From: Vanessa cardui | Taxonomy: Eukaryota > Arthropoda > Insecta > Lepidoptera > Nymphalidae | Assembly: GCF_905220365.1 (NCBI RefSeq) | Contig: NC_061125.1 | Location: 13,719,831 to 13,783,830 of the forward strand | DNA: 64,000 nt | Direction: 5' to 3' | Shown here: positions 22,938-34,913 of the stretch, piece after piece | How the letters are laid out: each line of letters starts with the position of its first letter | Position numbering within the stretch: position 1 is the first letter of the stretch | Notes under the pieces: generated by a model | What the model saw: the letters and a program-made list of their open reading frames with translations, nothing else | The model's database searches: none | What the model was told of the DNA's origin: nothing | Translations under genes and position numbers: made by a program

Positions 22938-23215
22938 AAGCTGTGCCCGCGACCTAGTTTGAATTTAACAAAAAAAAAAATTATTGTAGCCTAAGTTGCT
23001 CCCTATTATATCAGTTATATAACCGTGAAAATCCCGTCAAAATCGGTCCAGCCGTTCCAGACATTAGCCGGAACAAACAGACAGACAAAAATTGTAAAAA
23101 ATATTATTTTGTTGTACCGCGTACACATACATATGCTTTAAGTAAAAAAGCGCTATTTTAATATTACAAACAGACACGTCAATTAAATATACGTATACAT
23201 ACATAAATATCAGTG
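22938..23215 (+). repeat. Interspersed repeat family E copy 2
   Basis: Longer copy starting AGCTGTGCCCGCGACC, with TCAAAATCGGTCCAGCCG and CAAACAGACAGACA, of the kind found in many lepidopteran introns. It is in direct orientation to copy 1. Confidence 0.8.
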
Positions 23216-23236
23216 GTACTAGTCCCGTAAACAGAA

Positions 23237-23300
23237 ATTACTTTTACAGCACTTTTGAAATCGTCAAGCGCTTCAACCGCTTTAGAAGACATCTCTGAGA
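23237..23300 (-). repeat. Repeat family H fragment, weak
   Basis: TTACAGCACTTTTGAAATCG resembles the reverse complement of the family H 3' part. The rest is diverged. Confidence 0.4.
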
Positions 23301-25279
23301 AGATCCAGAAAGCTCCATTAAGTATCATATTATGATGTTATAGCTCATTGCAGCATGTTATCAAACTCGCTTGAAATATTTCAATAAATACTTTCGCATG
23401 CGATTTGCATGTCATCTAATAAAACGACTTACACAAATTGTACTTTGTTCTGGTAGCTCGGAGCCGCAAAGAAAGTTCTTGGGCCTTAATTAAAAGAGCA
23501 TCGCGATTACTCCTATATTAATTACTGTATGGGAACAAAAATGGTATGGAGTGGGTTTATCCTAATTCATTAGCTTTAAGAAAATTGTATAACTTATAAA
23601 ACTGACATTCTATTGTTTACAGATTTCTATTTACATCGTAGCTAATGAAACTTAAAAATCTTGCTTATAAGGGAATAAATATATTTCCTTGAATTGCTAT
23701 TATATAATTCAAATAAGTTCACTATATTATACTGTAAACAAATTTATCTCAACTTAGTTTTCTTTAGAAATTCATTGAGAACAAACATAAATTATATAGA
23801 TTAATAGCTATTTTACGATTTTAGCTATTTTTTATTATACGATTCTTATTATGTCCTGTAAACCTATAAAATGAGAAATGCATTGCATGCATTTAACTTT
23901 TTTTATTTCCATACAATATATAGTACATAGTTTGAAGGATACACTCCTACATATGGCGCAATCATATTCAACATTAGTTAGCCGCTTGTTTAAATAATTT
24001 CTCAATAAATCTGCAATAATCTCCTAAAGGCACAACATTCAAAGCACACTTCCTAGTTTTATCCAGTTTAATCCAGATTTAACCAGCAACTGTTTTGACG
24101 CCATTAGCTGCGTGTTTTATTTTTATATTTAGACAAACTCAAACAGCTGCGTTTATCATATTTGATTTTTCATATAGCAGATGTCATAAACATTTCCAAA
24201 AAGTGGCGTACCAGCCAATTTTTATCCCGGGGGATTTTCGTGGACGCATTTTATAGCGCGCTATGCAGTTACATTTTAGAGCCGGCTTTTTTAAAGCCAT
24301 GTCTGATGGGACAGATTTGACTAAAGTCGTTAGGGGATTTACATTTGAAATGCGTTTAACTGTTGTGAAACTTAACATTTATATTTTATAATTTTTCAGA
24401 TGACATTAAATTAGAAGAAAATAATCTCGACATAAATATTACAGATATACATTTTTAAAAGCTATTCGAAATCGTTCCAAACATTATGTGTTATATGTTC
24501 ACCAAATGGACCGCCCAAAAATAAGTGTAATGTTTTCATACGACCATAAATTTTAAAAGTCTGAACAGATTTTGATGCAAGAAGTATATAAATTAATGAT
24601 TTTTTTAATACAGAGCAGTCGTGTTTTATTTTTAAGGTAACAATTAAATAATTATTTTGTTCATTCCTGATATTTATTCCCAGATAAGAAACACACACAC
24701 ACATATAAAATTAATAGATCAGTAAATCTAGGTATAATAATAGTTTTACCTAGATACATTATAGCATGCGCGAGAGCCGTGACCGTTTTTTTTATGATTG
24801 TGGTTTTATGTGCGCACTAGGCACCCAGTCCCATAACTTGTCCCCTCTTTTTAGTCCGGAAAAACGTAAAACATTTTTCTAACAAAATAAAAAATGTACT
24901 TCTAAGAAAATTCAATGATAATACTAAAGTATACATATAATGTGTAATCGAAATGTAAATTTGTTTTGAATTAAGTCTTTCATGAAATATATTATAAAAA
25001 TTATAACAATTATTTTATTAAAAAAAAATTAGAACTAACATAGCTCCACAGTTTTCACTGTTCAAAAAGGGCACTGATCAGATATTAATGGGCTTGTCAA
25101 TAGTATGATGTAATTATTATAAATGTTCGAAGTACGAAGATAAAATGTTATAATTTTACGCGTAAGGAAACTATTGGCCAAGCACCTTGCAATTGTAGTT
25201 ACGTTGCTAATATGATTTATATTTTAACAAGAACCTCTAAATATAAAACAAAAGGCAACATAATAATTATTAACAAGCA
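23301..25279. other. Gene-free stretch with a GC-elevated block at 24190-24370
   Basis: Most is AT-rich. 24190-24370 has GC-rich words (TTATCCCGGGGGATTTTCG, TTTAGAGCCGGC) and an open minus frame of 64 codons, but no protein motif. A CA microsatellite is at about 24690-24702. Confidence 0.45.
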
Positions 25280-25537
25280 AAAATGACTAAGTGGTTAAAC
25301 GCGTGCATTTTAACCGATAATTGTGGGTTAAAACCCAGGAAAGCACCGCTGAATATTCATGTACTTAGTTTGTGTTTATAATTCATCTCGAGCTCGGCAG
25401 TGAAGGAAAACATCGTGAAGAAACCTGCATGTGTCTAATTTCATAGAAATTTCACAATTGAATTCCACCAAACCTTCTCCTCAAAGGGAGAGTAGGCCTC
25501 AAGCCAGCGCTTAGAAAATTTACAGGCTGTTGTTGTA
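25280..25537 (+). mobile_element. SINE family A copy 6
   Basis: Plus orientation. Degenerate A box (GACTAAGTGGTTAAAC) and B box, conserved body and a GGCTGTTGTTG tail. Part of the middle (the GTTGGTGGAATAC block) is deleted. Confidence 0.85.
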
Positions 25538-26107
25538 ACTTTTTACGTAATGACAAATCATTAATTTCTATGCACAAGTGGGGAATTTACAAATAAACAA
25601 AAGCAAATACTCTTATGATTCCTCAGTACATTGTTCCGTGCGATTTGCCATTTGTTCTATCATCTGATACAACAGTAGCTAGTCATAAGTCCATAGCTTA
25701 AGGATGAAAGCCCAGCGTAAAGCCAATCAAATTTATTAGATTTTTCTGTCAAGGAGTTTTCAGTAGGATTTGGGAGGTTCTTTCAAGGGCCTTATCTCTT
25801 TTAGATTTTGTCTGAATAGAATACCGTCGGATTATAATACAGAGAGCAAGGAAATTATTAGTACTTTTCTGAAATAGTCTATAATTAAAGTTGTGGAAAT
25901 AAATATTTAGGGATTTGTCGGTTTGCCGTTCTTTCTCGATAAACAGTTTGGGCAAGATAACATGAAGATTGATAAGCGCATTTATGAGCGTATCGAGAAT
26001 ATTTACGTTCTTTTATGCATTTGTATTTGCTGACCGGTTTTTGCGCTACAATATCTCCTGTTCAGTGCACAGATGATAGGACTTTCTTTTGTCTATTTAA
26101 GCTATGT

Positions 26108-26708
26108 ATCTATTCTACCGCCAAACATAAATACTTAGCATGTTTTTTTTTAATGTACAATAAGAAGTAGCATATACTACAACAATAACTCTGTTGTTTA
26201 ATTGAAACGTACACAAAGTCGAAAGTACATCTAATTACATAAAAAAGTGATATTATTAATTATAATTATTTAAATGCTCTAACCGAATGTTTTCTTCGCT
26301 ATGTACAAATACGAAGGTTGTGAAGACCAGTGGCGCAGCTATCGTAGGGTACGATACGGCCCGGTTCAGGGGGCCCTCTAAACTAAACCTTAAACTTCAT
26401 ATTTCTAATTTGGTATTTAATTTAAAATGGTAATTATTATTTTAAGAGGGATGGGAAAGAAGGAGTGAGGCCCTGATTTTTTTCTATGCACCGGGGCCCT
26501 TCATCATCTAGATACGCAACTGGTGATGATCAGTCTAATTACTACTACTAGTTGTGTTTAATTGGTTCGATGTGTGAAAAGGTAAGTACAGTTACATCTT
26601 AATTCCCAAGATTAGTGGCGCTTTGACGATGTAAACGATGATTTCTTGTAATACCATTTCATAATGTGAATATTAGTAGTACCATCAGATACCTTATCTG
26701 CTTACCTA
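26108..26708 (+). mobile_element. Repeat family B copy 4, split by about 400 bp of inserted sequence
   Basis: The first part (26108-26142, ATTCTACCGCCAAACATAAA) and second part (about 26548-26708, TTCCCAAGATTAGTGGCGC) are adjacent in other copies. Between them lies foreign sequence that includes the hAT-type MITE at 26328-26522. Diverged, so an old copy. Confidence 0.6.
26328..26522. mobile_element. hAT-type MITE
   Basis: 195 bp. The left end is CAGTGGCGCAGCTATC; the right end reads inward CAGTTGCGTATCTAG. CAGTGGCG-type ends are typical of hAT elements. The flanking 8-mers GTGAAGAC and GTGATGAT (6 of 8 alike) fit a decayed 8-bp target-site duplication. No coding capacity. Confidence 0.7.
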
Positions 26709-27299
26709 TCTAAATTTATAAATAAAAACTTACTCTGATATCTTCCATATTTTTTAACGTCTGCCCCCAGTTAGGTAACAAAGATCGTTTAATTTAGCAG
26801 AATTATGGAATAACTAGAGACCTGCCCCGACTTCCCACGAGTTGGTAAACGTGTAATGTTATATTATATAGAACACATTACGTAAAATCACTATAAATTG
26901 TAACCTATGTGTTATTATGATGAAATATTTTGGTTGTTTAAGTTTTGATGGATGCTTTTTAAATAAAACATTATAACATGCATAATACCACACATCATAC
27001 ACTTAAATCTACTTCTAAAATATGTATTACAAAAGGTTTTTCTCAATTTTCCTGCTTTGTTACATTTTCCTCAACACCCTAGCTGGAAATACGAGATCAT
27101 CCCTCGCTGCTACCTCATTATTATGTTATATATGTTAATATCTTAAAATGCAAAATATGGATCAATTAATTATAAAATACCTTTTTTATGAAAAGGCTTT
27201 TATTTTAATGCTCTTAAAGAAAAAATAAAGTTTTCGGCTAAATTTTTTATTGATAAATTATAGCATTATTTACATTTGAGACATTTATCTGTACATATA

Positions 27300-27400
27300 A
27301 AAAAATTTGAGTGTCTGTTTGTAATATTAAAATGACCACTTTTAACTAAATGCATATTTATAAATACACGATACGTAATATACCGAAATAATACTTTTCA
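27300..27400 (-). repeat. Repeat family E 3' fragment
   Basis: GTGTCTGTTTGTAATATTAA is the reverse complement of the family E end. Only the terminal part is present. Confidence 0.55.
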
Positions 27401-28329
27401 CATAACATCTTATAAGGCTGGAAGGAAGCAAGGTTAATGACATAATGTTGATGATAGTAATAATTAAGATTTCTTATACGACATATATATCCATAGTGAC
27501 TACCACTTGCCAGACACATGACGGTCAACCAACTAATATTATATAAAATATAGAAATAACGTTTCTCCTACACATCAGAATCAACATATAACATTGCGTT
27601 GTTATAATTGGAAATAATTAAATACGAAAAATTATTATCGATTGTAATTATTTCTTTATCCCAGTATAATATAGAAGTCGTTACGACAAGAAAAATAGTA
27701 GTAAGTCCTCATAAGATTCACGTGAATGCTATTAAAATTCAAGGTTCTCACCGTAAGTTGTTAACATAAAACACTCTGTTTAAAGGGACTTGTATCTCGA
27801 TGGTAAGAATACAAGTTATGTCATTAGTAAAGTAATGCTGGGTTAAGACCTTACCTTTTTTCCTTGAGGAATATACTGGGTACTTTAGTATGCGGTATTT
27901 TGGTACATGAAGAAAACATTACTAGGGATTCCCAAAGTTTTTCCTCACCAATCACGGGATTCTTTGCATTGTTATGGAACTACATAATCGTAACCGAAAT
28001 TATTGAATACCCTAAGTGAGAATCTATCCGTATGAGTAACCCACTCCGATACATTTTTTTTAGAATAATTTTATTATTGTACAGTGCAATGATGTAGCTG
28101 AATTTCACGTTTATCAATCTCCATTTCTTCCATCGGAATATTCAGAAGAAGTGAGGGTTCCCGCTACCAAAGAGAGGTTAATAACTAAATTATGTATATA
28201 CACATCATTTGGCGTAATGTGAGGCATTTGTACGAGAATTTTGAAATTGGTGTTATAGTGAAACTGTTTTAGGGGGATGCGTAAAGTGGGGTATTCGAAC
28301 TAACTTCGAGACTCCAGCTAATTTTACTT

Positions 28330-28392
28330 TTATCGGCCAAATCTTGGGTTTGAATCCGACCTTACATCTAACCACCAGGCCAAAGAGGTTGT
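28330..28392 (-). repeat. tRNA-like SINE head fragment
   Basis: Minus strand: TTTGGCCTGGTGGTTAGATG (A box) then GGATTCAAACCC (B box). Normal A-B spacing, but no cloverleaf, so a SINE head rather than a tRNA gene. Confidence 0.6.
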
Positions 28393-28889
28393 CAACTTTT
28401 CTTAATTGTTAATTTGTTTGGGTAACATTTGGTACCAAATCACAAACATTCGGTCAAACAAAAATATTTTGATACACTATCATAACATACCAAACGAAGA
28501 GCTATCTAACAAAAAATACACTATTCGATACATTCGTAGCAGAACAAATTATTTTACGTCTGGTTTACAAATTCAAAGGTTCCCAAAACCATTAAAAATT
28601 ATACACGAACACTGGTCTAATCTTAGCCATCAGATTTATCGAAGGCGATGAGCCAGCACTCTCGAGCAATTAATTACTGTTAAATAAAAATGCCTGCCGT
28701 CAATCAATACAGAATATGTTTGACGTTGAAGACTTATTAGCAGAATTATAAATGAAACATAATTATCTCCTCACGACTGATAGAAATCCGGTATTTTAAA
28801 TACTTAAAAGCAAGCATTAAAAACGATAGAGAATATTTAGATTTATGATCATGGGTTACTTTAAATTGAGGGAAGGTATGACTCGAAAG

Positions 28890-29189
28890 GAGCTGAGATG
28901 GCCCCGTTAGAAGGCGTGCATCTTAACCGATGATTGCGGATTCATATCCAGGCAAGCACCGCTGATTCATGTGCTTAATTTGTCTTTAAAATTCATCTCG
29001 TGCTCGGCGGTGAAGGAAAACATCGTGAAGGAACCTGCATGTGACTAATTTCAACAAAATTCTGCCACATGTGCATTCCACCAACCCGCATTGGAACAGC
29101 GTGGTGGAACATGTTCCAAAACCCTCTCATTAATGGAAGAGGAGGCCTTATCCCAGTGGGAAATTTACAGGCTGTTACTTTTACTTTAC
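28890..29189 (+). mobile_element. SINE family A copy 7 with near-perfect target-site duplication
   Basis: Plus orientation. Flanked by TATGACTCGAAAG (28877-28889) and TATGAATCGAAAG (29190-29202), 12 of 13 identical. The tail is reduced to one CTGTTAC unit. Confidence 0.88.
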
Positions 29190-30119
29190 TATGAATCGAA
29201 AGTAAAAATATGGTTCTGAATCTTATTTTACCTCGCTGAGAGTAAGTTGAGGCACCCGTGACTCTCTTCAGAATGTTTTCCTGTACCGTCGTCGATATTT
29301 TTTCTCTTAAAACATAAACTATGCCTATTAATCAGCTATACAATTTGTCAATTATAATTTACCTTTTGCCGGTAGTGTTAGTACAGGCAATATTTTTACC
29401 AACTAGCAAATTGATCTTTTTATCCTACATACTGGAATATTTTGTTTGTGGAAATATTACAATTATTATTGAACAGCTTTATACCCAACGTTCATACGCA
29501 TTCAGTCATCAGTAAATTTCACAAATTGAATTATATAAATTTTGGGTCGCAAAGGAAAACTGGTAACTTTTTTATTGTTAATACCTAACAAAACCTTTTG
29601 CCTAATCCAGCCAAAACAATATATAATCATTGATTAATGTGTGAGTTTATAATAGGTACACATTTACACTCACACATTCAAACGAAATTATAGAACACAT
29701 GTGTTTTTATTTTATTTACAATGAACATCAATTTTAAATGTATTTATCACGCTTTCCGCGCTCTAAGCTTAAACCAATACAAGCACTTACAAGACAAAGA
29801 ATGGCCGTAGGGTGGATTCGTGATCCAGTTCGTAATAAGGCACAGCTCTGTTATTATCCTGCCATATTCGACGTGATATAAAAAAGCTATTAGCGTAGCT
29901 AAGAGCGAGTGATACTTCGATACGATACACCGTTAATAAAACACCTTGTAGTTAGTGAACTTTAAATCAAATAATTATTATATGAATCATGTTATTTTGT
30001 ACTATTAACATATAATTTAAATGTTTGCATATTGGTATTAATTTTAACTTCTTTATATAAGCAAATAATAAAATAAAAAAGTTTGAAGATATCATTTTTT
30101 AGAATTTCGTAGACAAAGA

Positions 30120-30524
30120 GTAAAACCGGGACCCTATTACGAAGACTTCGCTGTCCGTGCGTCCATGTATGTCACCATGCTTTAACGCGATAGCTAGAGA
30201 TTCGAATTTTCGCGTAATAGATTTGAATTTTCACAAATTATGTATTTCTGTTGCTACGATTACAAAAAATGCAAAAAACAAAATAAATATTTAACGGGCT
30301 CTCATAAAATAAAACGCAATTTTTTACCCTTTTCATATCAACAACAAACTACAAGGAACAGGCAACAGGTAGGCGCTTGAAATATTCACAAAATACTCAC
30401 TTGTATTTTTACTTTAATGTTAAATAATAAAATTAAAATAAAACAAAAAAGAAAATATTTGTTTTTCCATTTTTGTTCGATATGATTCGTTCGCGAGTAC
30501 GACTCGCACTTGGCCGTACTTTTA
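30120..30524 (+). repeat. Interspersed repeat family J, apparently complete
   Basis: Starts CGGGACCCTATTACGAAGAC, passes GATAGCTAGAGATTCGAATT and ends GCGAGTACGACTCGCACTTG-GCC. I recall this start and end order from many insect genomes. About 405 bp with no ORF, so non-autonomous. Confidence 0.65.
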
Positions 30525-30755
30525 ATTTCAAATAATTGTCTATCATATAAAAAAAATATTTTATTATGATTGATATAATTATGGTATAAAAATCTGAAAA
30601 TACTTTGAAAACTATCCCTGTCTTAACATTTATAATTTGAACACCTATATGAATAATTTAATTTTTAAACATACGTTTCTTTAAATTATTGTGTAAACTA
30701 TTCCTAAAAGCCCATCGAGGTTGAGGAGAAGAAATAAGGTTTAGTATCCCTTGTA

Positions 30756-31046
30756 TTTTTTTTATGGAATAAGTTGGCGGACGAGCACATATGGGCATAC
30801 CTGGTGGTAAGTGGTCACCATCACCCATACACAATGACGCTGTAAGAAATATTAACTATTCCTTACATCGTTAATGCGCCACTTGGGAACTAAGATGCCA
30901 TGTCCCTTGTGCCTATAGTAACACTGTTTCACTCACCCTTCAAACCGGAACACAACAATACAGCGTACTGTTGTTTAGCGATAGAATATCTGATGAGTAG
31001 GTGGTACCTACCCAGGCGGGCTTAGACAAAGCCCAACCACCAAGTA
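30756..31046 (-). mobile_element. Repeat family B copy 5
   Basis: Full-length minus copy beginning on plus with the T run and ATGGAATAAGTTGGCGGACG and ending at CCAACCACCAAG. Good consensus match. Confidence 0.9.
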
Positions 31047-31504
31047 AACCTCTATCATTACACTCACTTACCATAGAAATATAGGTGGTATTACAAATAC
31101 TATTCGTCGGATCAATAATAAACAGTTGATATTTTACTATTTGTACTTTTGGATTTACTAGATCAACGTCAATAACATATTACAGTGATGACTTATATCC
31201 AATTTGGAAACTAACAATTTCCCAAGAGAAAGTCAAACAAACTTCACCGCTATTCCCCAAATCCTGCAAACGACGTCACGTCAGCTCTTGTTAACAAACA
31301 ATTTAATAACTCAGTGTGATATATTTTAGAAAAAAAACTTATTTAAATTTATCAATGCTCATAATATTTTTATACGATTCTTCCATACTTTTACAAATTC
31401 ATTGAAAAAGTATCGATAGTAAACATATTTTAATAAATATAAAAAAATAAATATTGGACAACATCACATACATTACTCTGATCCCATTGAAGTAGCTAAA
31501 GCAC

Positions 31505-31590
31505 TTGTGTTATGGAAAATCAGAAGTAACGACAGTACCACAAACACTTGGTGTGTGTGGTACTGTCGTTATTTATGATTGCCAAGACAA
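31505..31590. ncRNA. Candidate microRNA-like hairpin
   Basis: Arms 31505-31547 and 31551-31590 pair. The inner 21 bp has a single mismatch, and the outer part contains mismatches and a small bulge. The core TAACGACAGTACCACA pairs with TGTGGTACTGTCGTTA. The loop is only about 3 nt, smaller than usual for a pre-miRNA, so a palindromic repeat end is an equally good reading. A short retroposon follows at once. Confidence 0.3.
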
Positions 31591-31598
31591 CATAGGAA

Positions 31599-31686
31599 TT
31601 TTTTTTTTTTCTAGATCGACTTGGGACTTTGGATTGGCGTACCCATGAAAACCGGTGTACGCTCTACTCGACCACAGAGGTCGTCA
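31599..31686 (-). mobile_element. Short tRNA-like retroposon with poly(A) tail
   Basis: On minus: ACGACCTCTGTGGTCGAGTA head (A-box like), GTACACCGGTTTTCATGGG, then a 12-base A tail (plus T run 31599-31610). It resembles tRNA-derived lepidopteran SINEs of the CGACCTCTGTGGTCGAG type; the B box is lost. Confidence 0.65.
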
Positions 31687-33195
31687 AATTTACGATAAGA
31701 TAATTTATAACACAGCATCTAAAATTCCAAATAATCAACCATCATCGAAGCAACTTTAAACGCTGACGTCCTTAAATCACCGGATATTATTCGCGCTTCG
31801 TGTTTCCTCAGTACGGTCGTACATATTATGAGACCGTATGCGGTTCATTGGCAATAAATTATACAATTGGTGGAAATTTAGACGGGATACGTTCGGGAAT
31901 TGCGGTTGTTTAAATTCAGTAGCAATTGATCGAACGTCTGGAAAGTTACGAACTAAACACGTAACTTGTGGCCTGCCGACGTACTAATATTGTGCCAAGA
32001 CCACTTCGATAACTTATATTAACCTATAGTTAAATATCGTGGATTGTTTAAGCATCCAACGAAGGTTTAGCCATGTTGCGAAGTTTGTAACGCGTGGTTA
32101 ATATCTGATTGAATTTCAAATCATTATTGTTCGATTATACATTCAGAGGTGGTTCGATTTATCTCTAGTTTTTCTAACTTTTAGATATATTATTTATACA
32201 TACATTGATTTTTATTGTTTTGATTTACAAATGTTAAATTGGAGTGAGTAAAACTAGATCGGTAATTGTGCGATACCTATTGCGTTGTATGATGTTATCA
32301 AATGTCCTAATATTAAAAATTGTTGTTTTTATCGGATATATATATACCTACATTGTAACTATAATGTTTATGTATACTATATAACTATATACCTTTTTTC
32401 CATTCGTCTAACTGCTAATAAAAATGTTACTCAGTAATTGAATTCAATCGACGTATACAATAATTATAAAGGTTGTCTTGTAATGTTTGGTTGTTTACTG
32501 AATATCATCAGCCAGATTTATTTTTTCGTCAAAAACAAATGAGATCATATATTTCCAAATAAAATCTCTTTGCTCCGTGATTGTTTATTATGAAACAAGT
32601 ATGCTTTGTCGTGCGAGCGTTACGTAGGTATATTCATACGCATTGATGCTGATTGGATGCCTTAGATCTTCGCGTCGACCCATTTTTCTCTCACAATGTA
32701 TCCTTGTCGCGTGTATTTCCTGGAACCGTTCACCGTTCACTTTGTTGGGTATATGCAAAGCTTTTTTAATAAGAGTTCGGGACTCAGTTTATATCTTTCC
32801 TTCGTCTCGAGGAAAATGTCAGCAATCTGTGGCAAAATCCTACTTTATTGTTATTGTGCCGCATTTATTCGAGGCTCAACCGAAAAAGATATAAACCTGG
32901 AAATCGGTTGAAAGTAAATAAAGTCACTGTTCGGGACGCACGAAGCCTTTTGTACGGGTGTATTGCTGAGATAACAATTATTGGTATTTTATAGTACGGC
33001 CGCCAATCGTCCGATAAACGCAAAGCTGTTCTTAGTGAATAAAAGTAATTTTGTTCGTCCAAGTTTCTCTTAAGCAATATATTCTTTTTCAATACTTTAC
33101 GTCTTCATTTTGATGTTTTATTGCTCCCCAAATGCTTGTCTTAAGTAGATTTGTGTATTGCATAATTTTTTTAAAGGCATCCAATTCACCATCAA

Positions 33196-33326
33196 TCTTG
33201 AGAACTCCGATGTTACGGCACACATGCCTATTACACCAGCTCACTCACCGTTCAAGCTTGGTGGTTGAATACATGCTAAATAGGTGGTACCTGACCAGAC
33301 GAGCTTGCTCAAAGCCCTACCAAGTA
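33196..33326 (-). mobile_element. Repeat family B copy 6, fragment
   Basis: Only the part nearest the 5' end of the family remains (GCTCACTCACCGTTCAAGC, GGTGGTACCTGACCAGACG). A tRNA-like stretch lies beside it at 33350-33410. Confidence 0.7.
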
Positions 33327-33349
33327 CATGGTATCTCTAGTAATTGCCC

Positions 33350-33410
33350 AGTTTTGAACTCACAATTCTAAAATAAGATTTGCTTATGGTAGCTACTGAG
33401 CCAGTAGCTC
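33350..33410 (-). repeat. tRNA-like fragment
   Basis: Minus: GCTACTGGCTCAGTAGC with a GAGTTCAAAAC box further on. Degenerate. Confidence 0.45.
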
Positions 33411-34646
33411 TTAAAGATACGAAACAATATATATTTCTACGTATTCTCGACTTAACGTGTAATTAAATAAAAGGATCAAAGCTCTTAAAATCTTTAGTAC
33501 GTCTTTCGATCTTTCATGTTATAATCCAATTTTCTTTTTTCGCCTCTAATGAAAACATGAGCGAGTCAAGTTGAAAATCGGTAAACGAAGACATCAAAGC
33601 AGCAGATTTGATACTATCTAAGAGCGTAACGTTTTAAAAAGCGTAATTGAGTTGCCTGGCTCACAGAGATATTTTGATGAGAGCTCAAATATTATCTTAA
33701 ACTTGCAAAATTGTATTTTCTTCTTCATAATTTCGATTTACCTAAACATATACATATCAAATAAAATTTGTACATATTTTTTCAATCGATACTACATCAG
33801 AAGATATAAGAGATAAAGTTCAAGGTTGAATCTTTTATGAACGACTTAATATGTATCATTCTGTGTCAGAACATTTCTGAGCTGAATGGATTTTTTGTCA
33901 GATTGTCCCAAAAACAACGAAGAGAATTTGTTTCTAAAATGAATATTATTTGTAACCTCTAACACAAAAAAGGATCTCTATACTTATCCAAGGCATCACG
34001 GATTCTTAGATGGATGAATCGATTTGATTTAGTTTCTTCGTTTGAAAGGTAATCGAAATATTCTAAGGCATAATTAAAGAAAATTTGTTTGGTCCTTTGA
34101 AGGTTATCAGTCATTTTCTTATTGTTGAAGTATGTTAATAAAATCTACTTTAATATGATTGATACAAATTTAGTATCCAGGTACTTTAATTACAAAAACA
34201 CTACTACATCGGAATGGTCCAAATAAATAGGAGATAGCATATATAGCATAGTATACATAGTAATTTAGTGTTCTTAGTTAGCGATAAACAAACCTACATC
34301 TTTATTATATTAGTATAAATATGAACTTGTTCCATTTTATCATCGATCTTAATCTTCGAGTATCACAGATGAAATAGATAAAATTATTATTGGATTTATT
34401 TTAATTAAAGCGTGTGAGTATCTGGGTCACAATATAAGTATATTTAAACAGAACTCTCTTGCAATAAATATTTTCTGTTCTATTATCGGATACGTTTATT
34501 CCGAGAAAACTATAACATAAAAATATATTATTTTCACATCCATGTCAAGTCAAAAGCATTCACATCATGAAAGAGACTTCCATTCACCACAAGCACATAG
34601 TATCTGTTAGATAGCAATTATTAAAACTTTGAAAAAGGAAAAATTT

Positions 34647-34913
34647 CAACAACAACAATAGCCTGTAAATTTACCACTGCTGGGCTAAGCCTACCTTTGA
34701 GGCTAAGGCTTGAACATATTCCACCACGCTGTCCCAATGCGGGTTGGTGAAATACAAATGTGGCAGAATTTTTATAAAATTAGACACTTGCAGGTTTCAG
34801 GAGAACGAGATGAATTATGATCATAAATTAAACACATGAATATTCAGTGGTGCTTGTCTGGGTTTGAACCCGCAATCATCGGTTAAGATGCAGGCGTTAT
34901 AATTACTGGGCCA
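34647..34913 (-). mobile_element. SINE family A copy 8
   Basis: The tail CAACAACAACAATAGCC starts at 34647, the body lacks a few segments, and the B box TTTGAACCCGC is well preserved near 34863. The A box side is mutated (ATAATTACTGGGCC). Confidence 0.87.

Larger units (their letters stand above)
26709..30119. other. Gene-free stretch outside listed repeats
   Basis: 27836-27925 looks like a decayed SINE (GCTGGGTTAAGACCTTACC). The 81-codon plus ORF at 28406-28651 has no motif and is probably chance. Nothing else is supported. Confidence 0.5.
31687..34646. other. Gene-free stretch; non-repetitive higher-complexity blocks at 31740-32110 and 32560-33100
   Basis: These two blocks are less AT-rich than their surroundings and match no repeat in the window. 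Several short ORFs overlap in all frames at 32643-33092, none with recognisable motifs. They could be conserved non-coding (regulatory) DNA; that is inference only. Confidence 0.4.

Noticed and set aside
24184..24378. 64-codon minus ORF with basic residues
   Set aside because: No recognisable domain; explained by locally higher GC.
32643..33092. Cluster of three short overlapping ORFs
   Set aside because: They occupy competing frames, have no motifs and no consistent splice signals; treated as a less AT-rich non-coding block.
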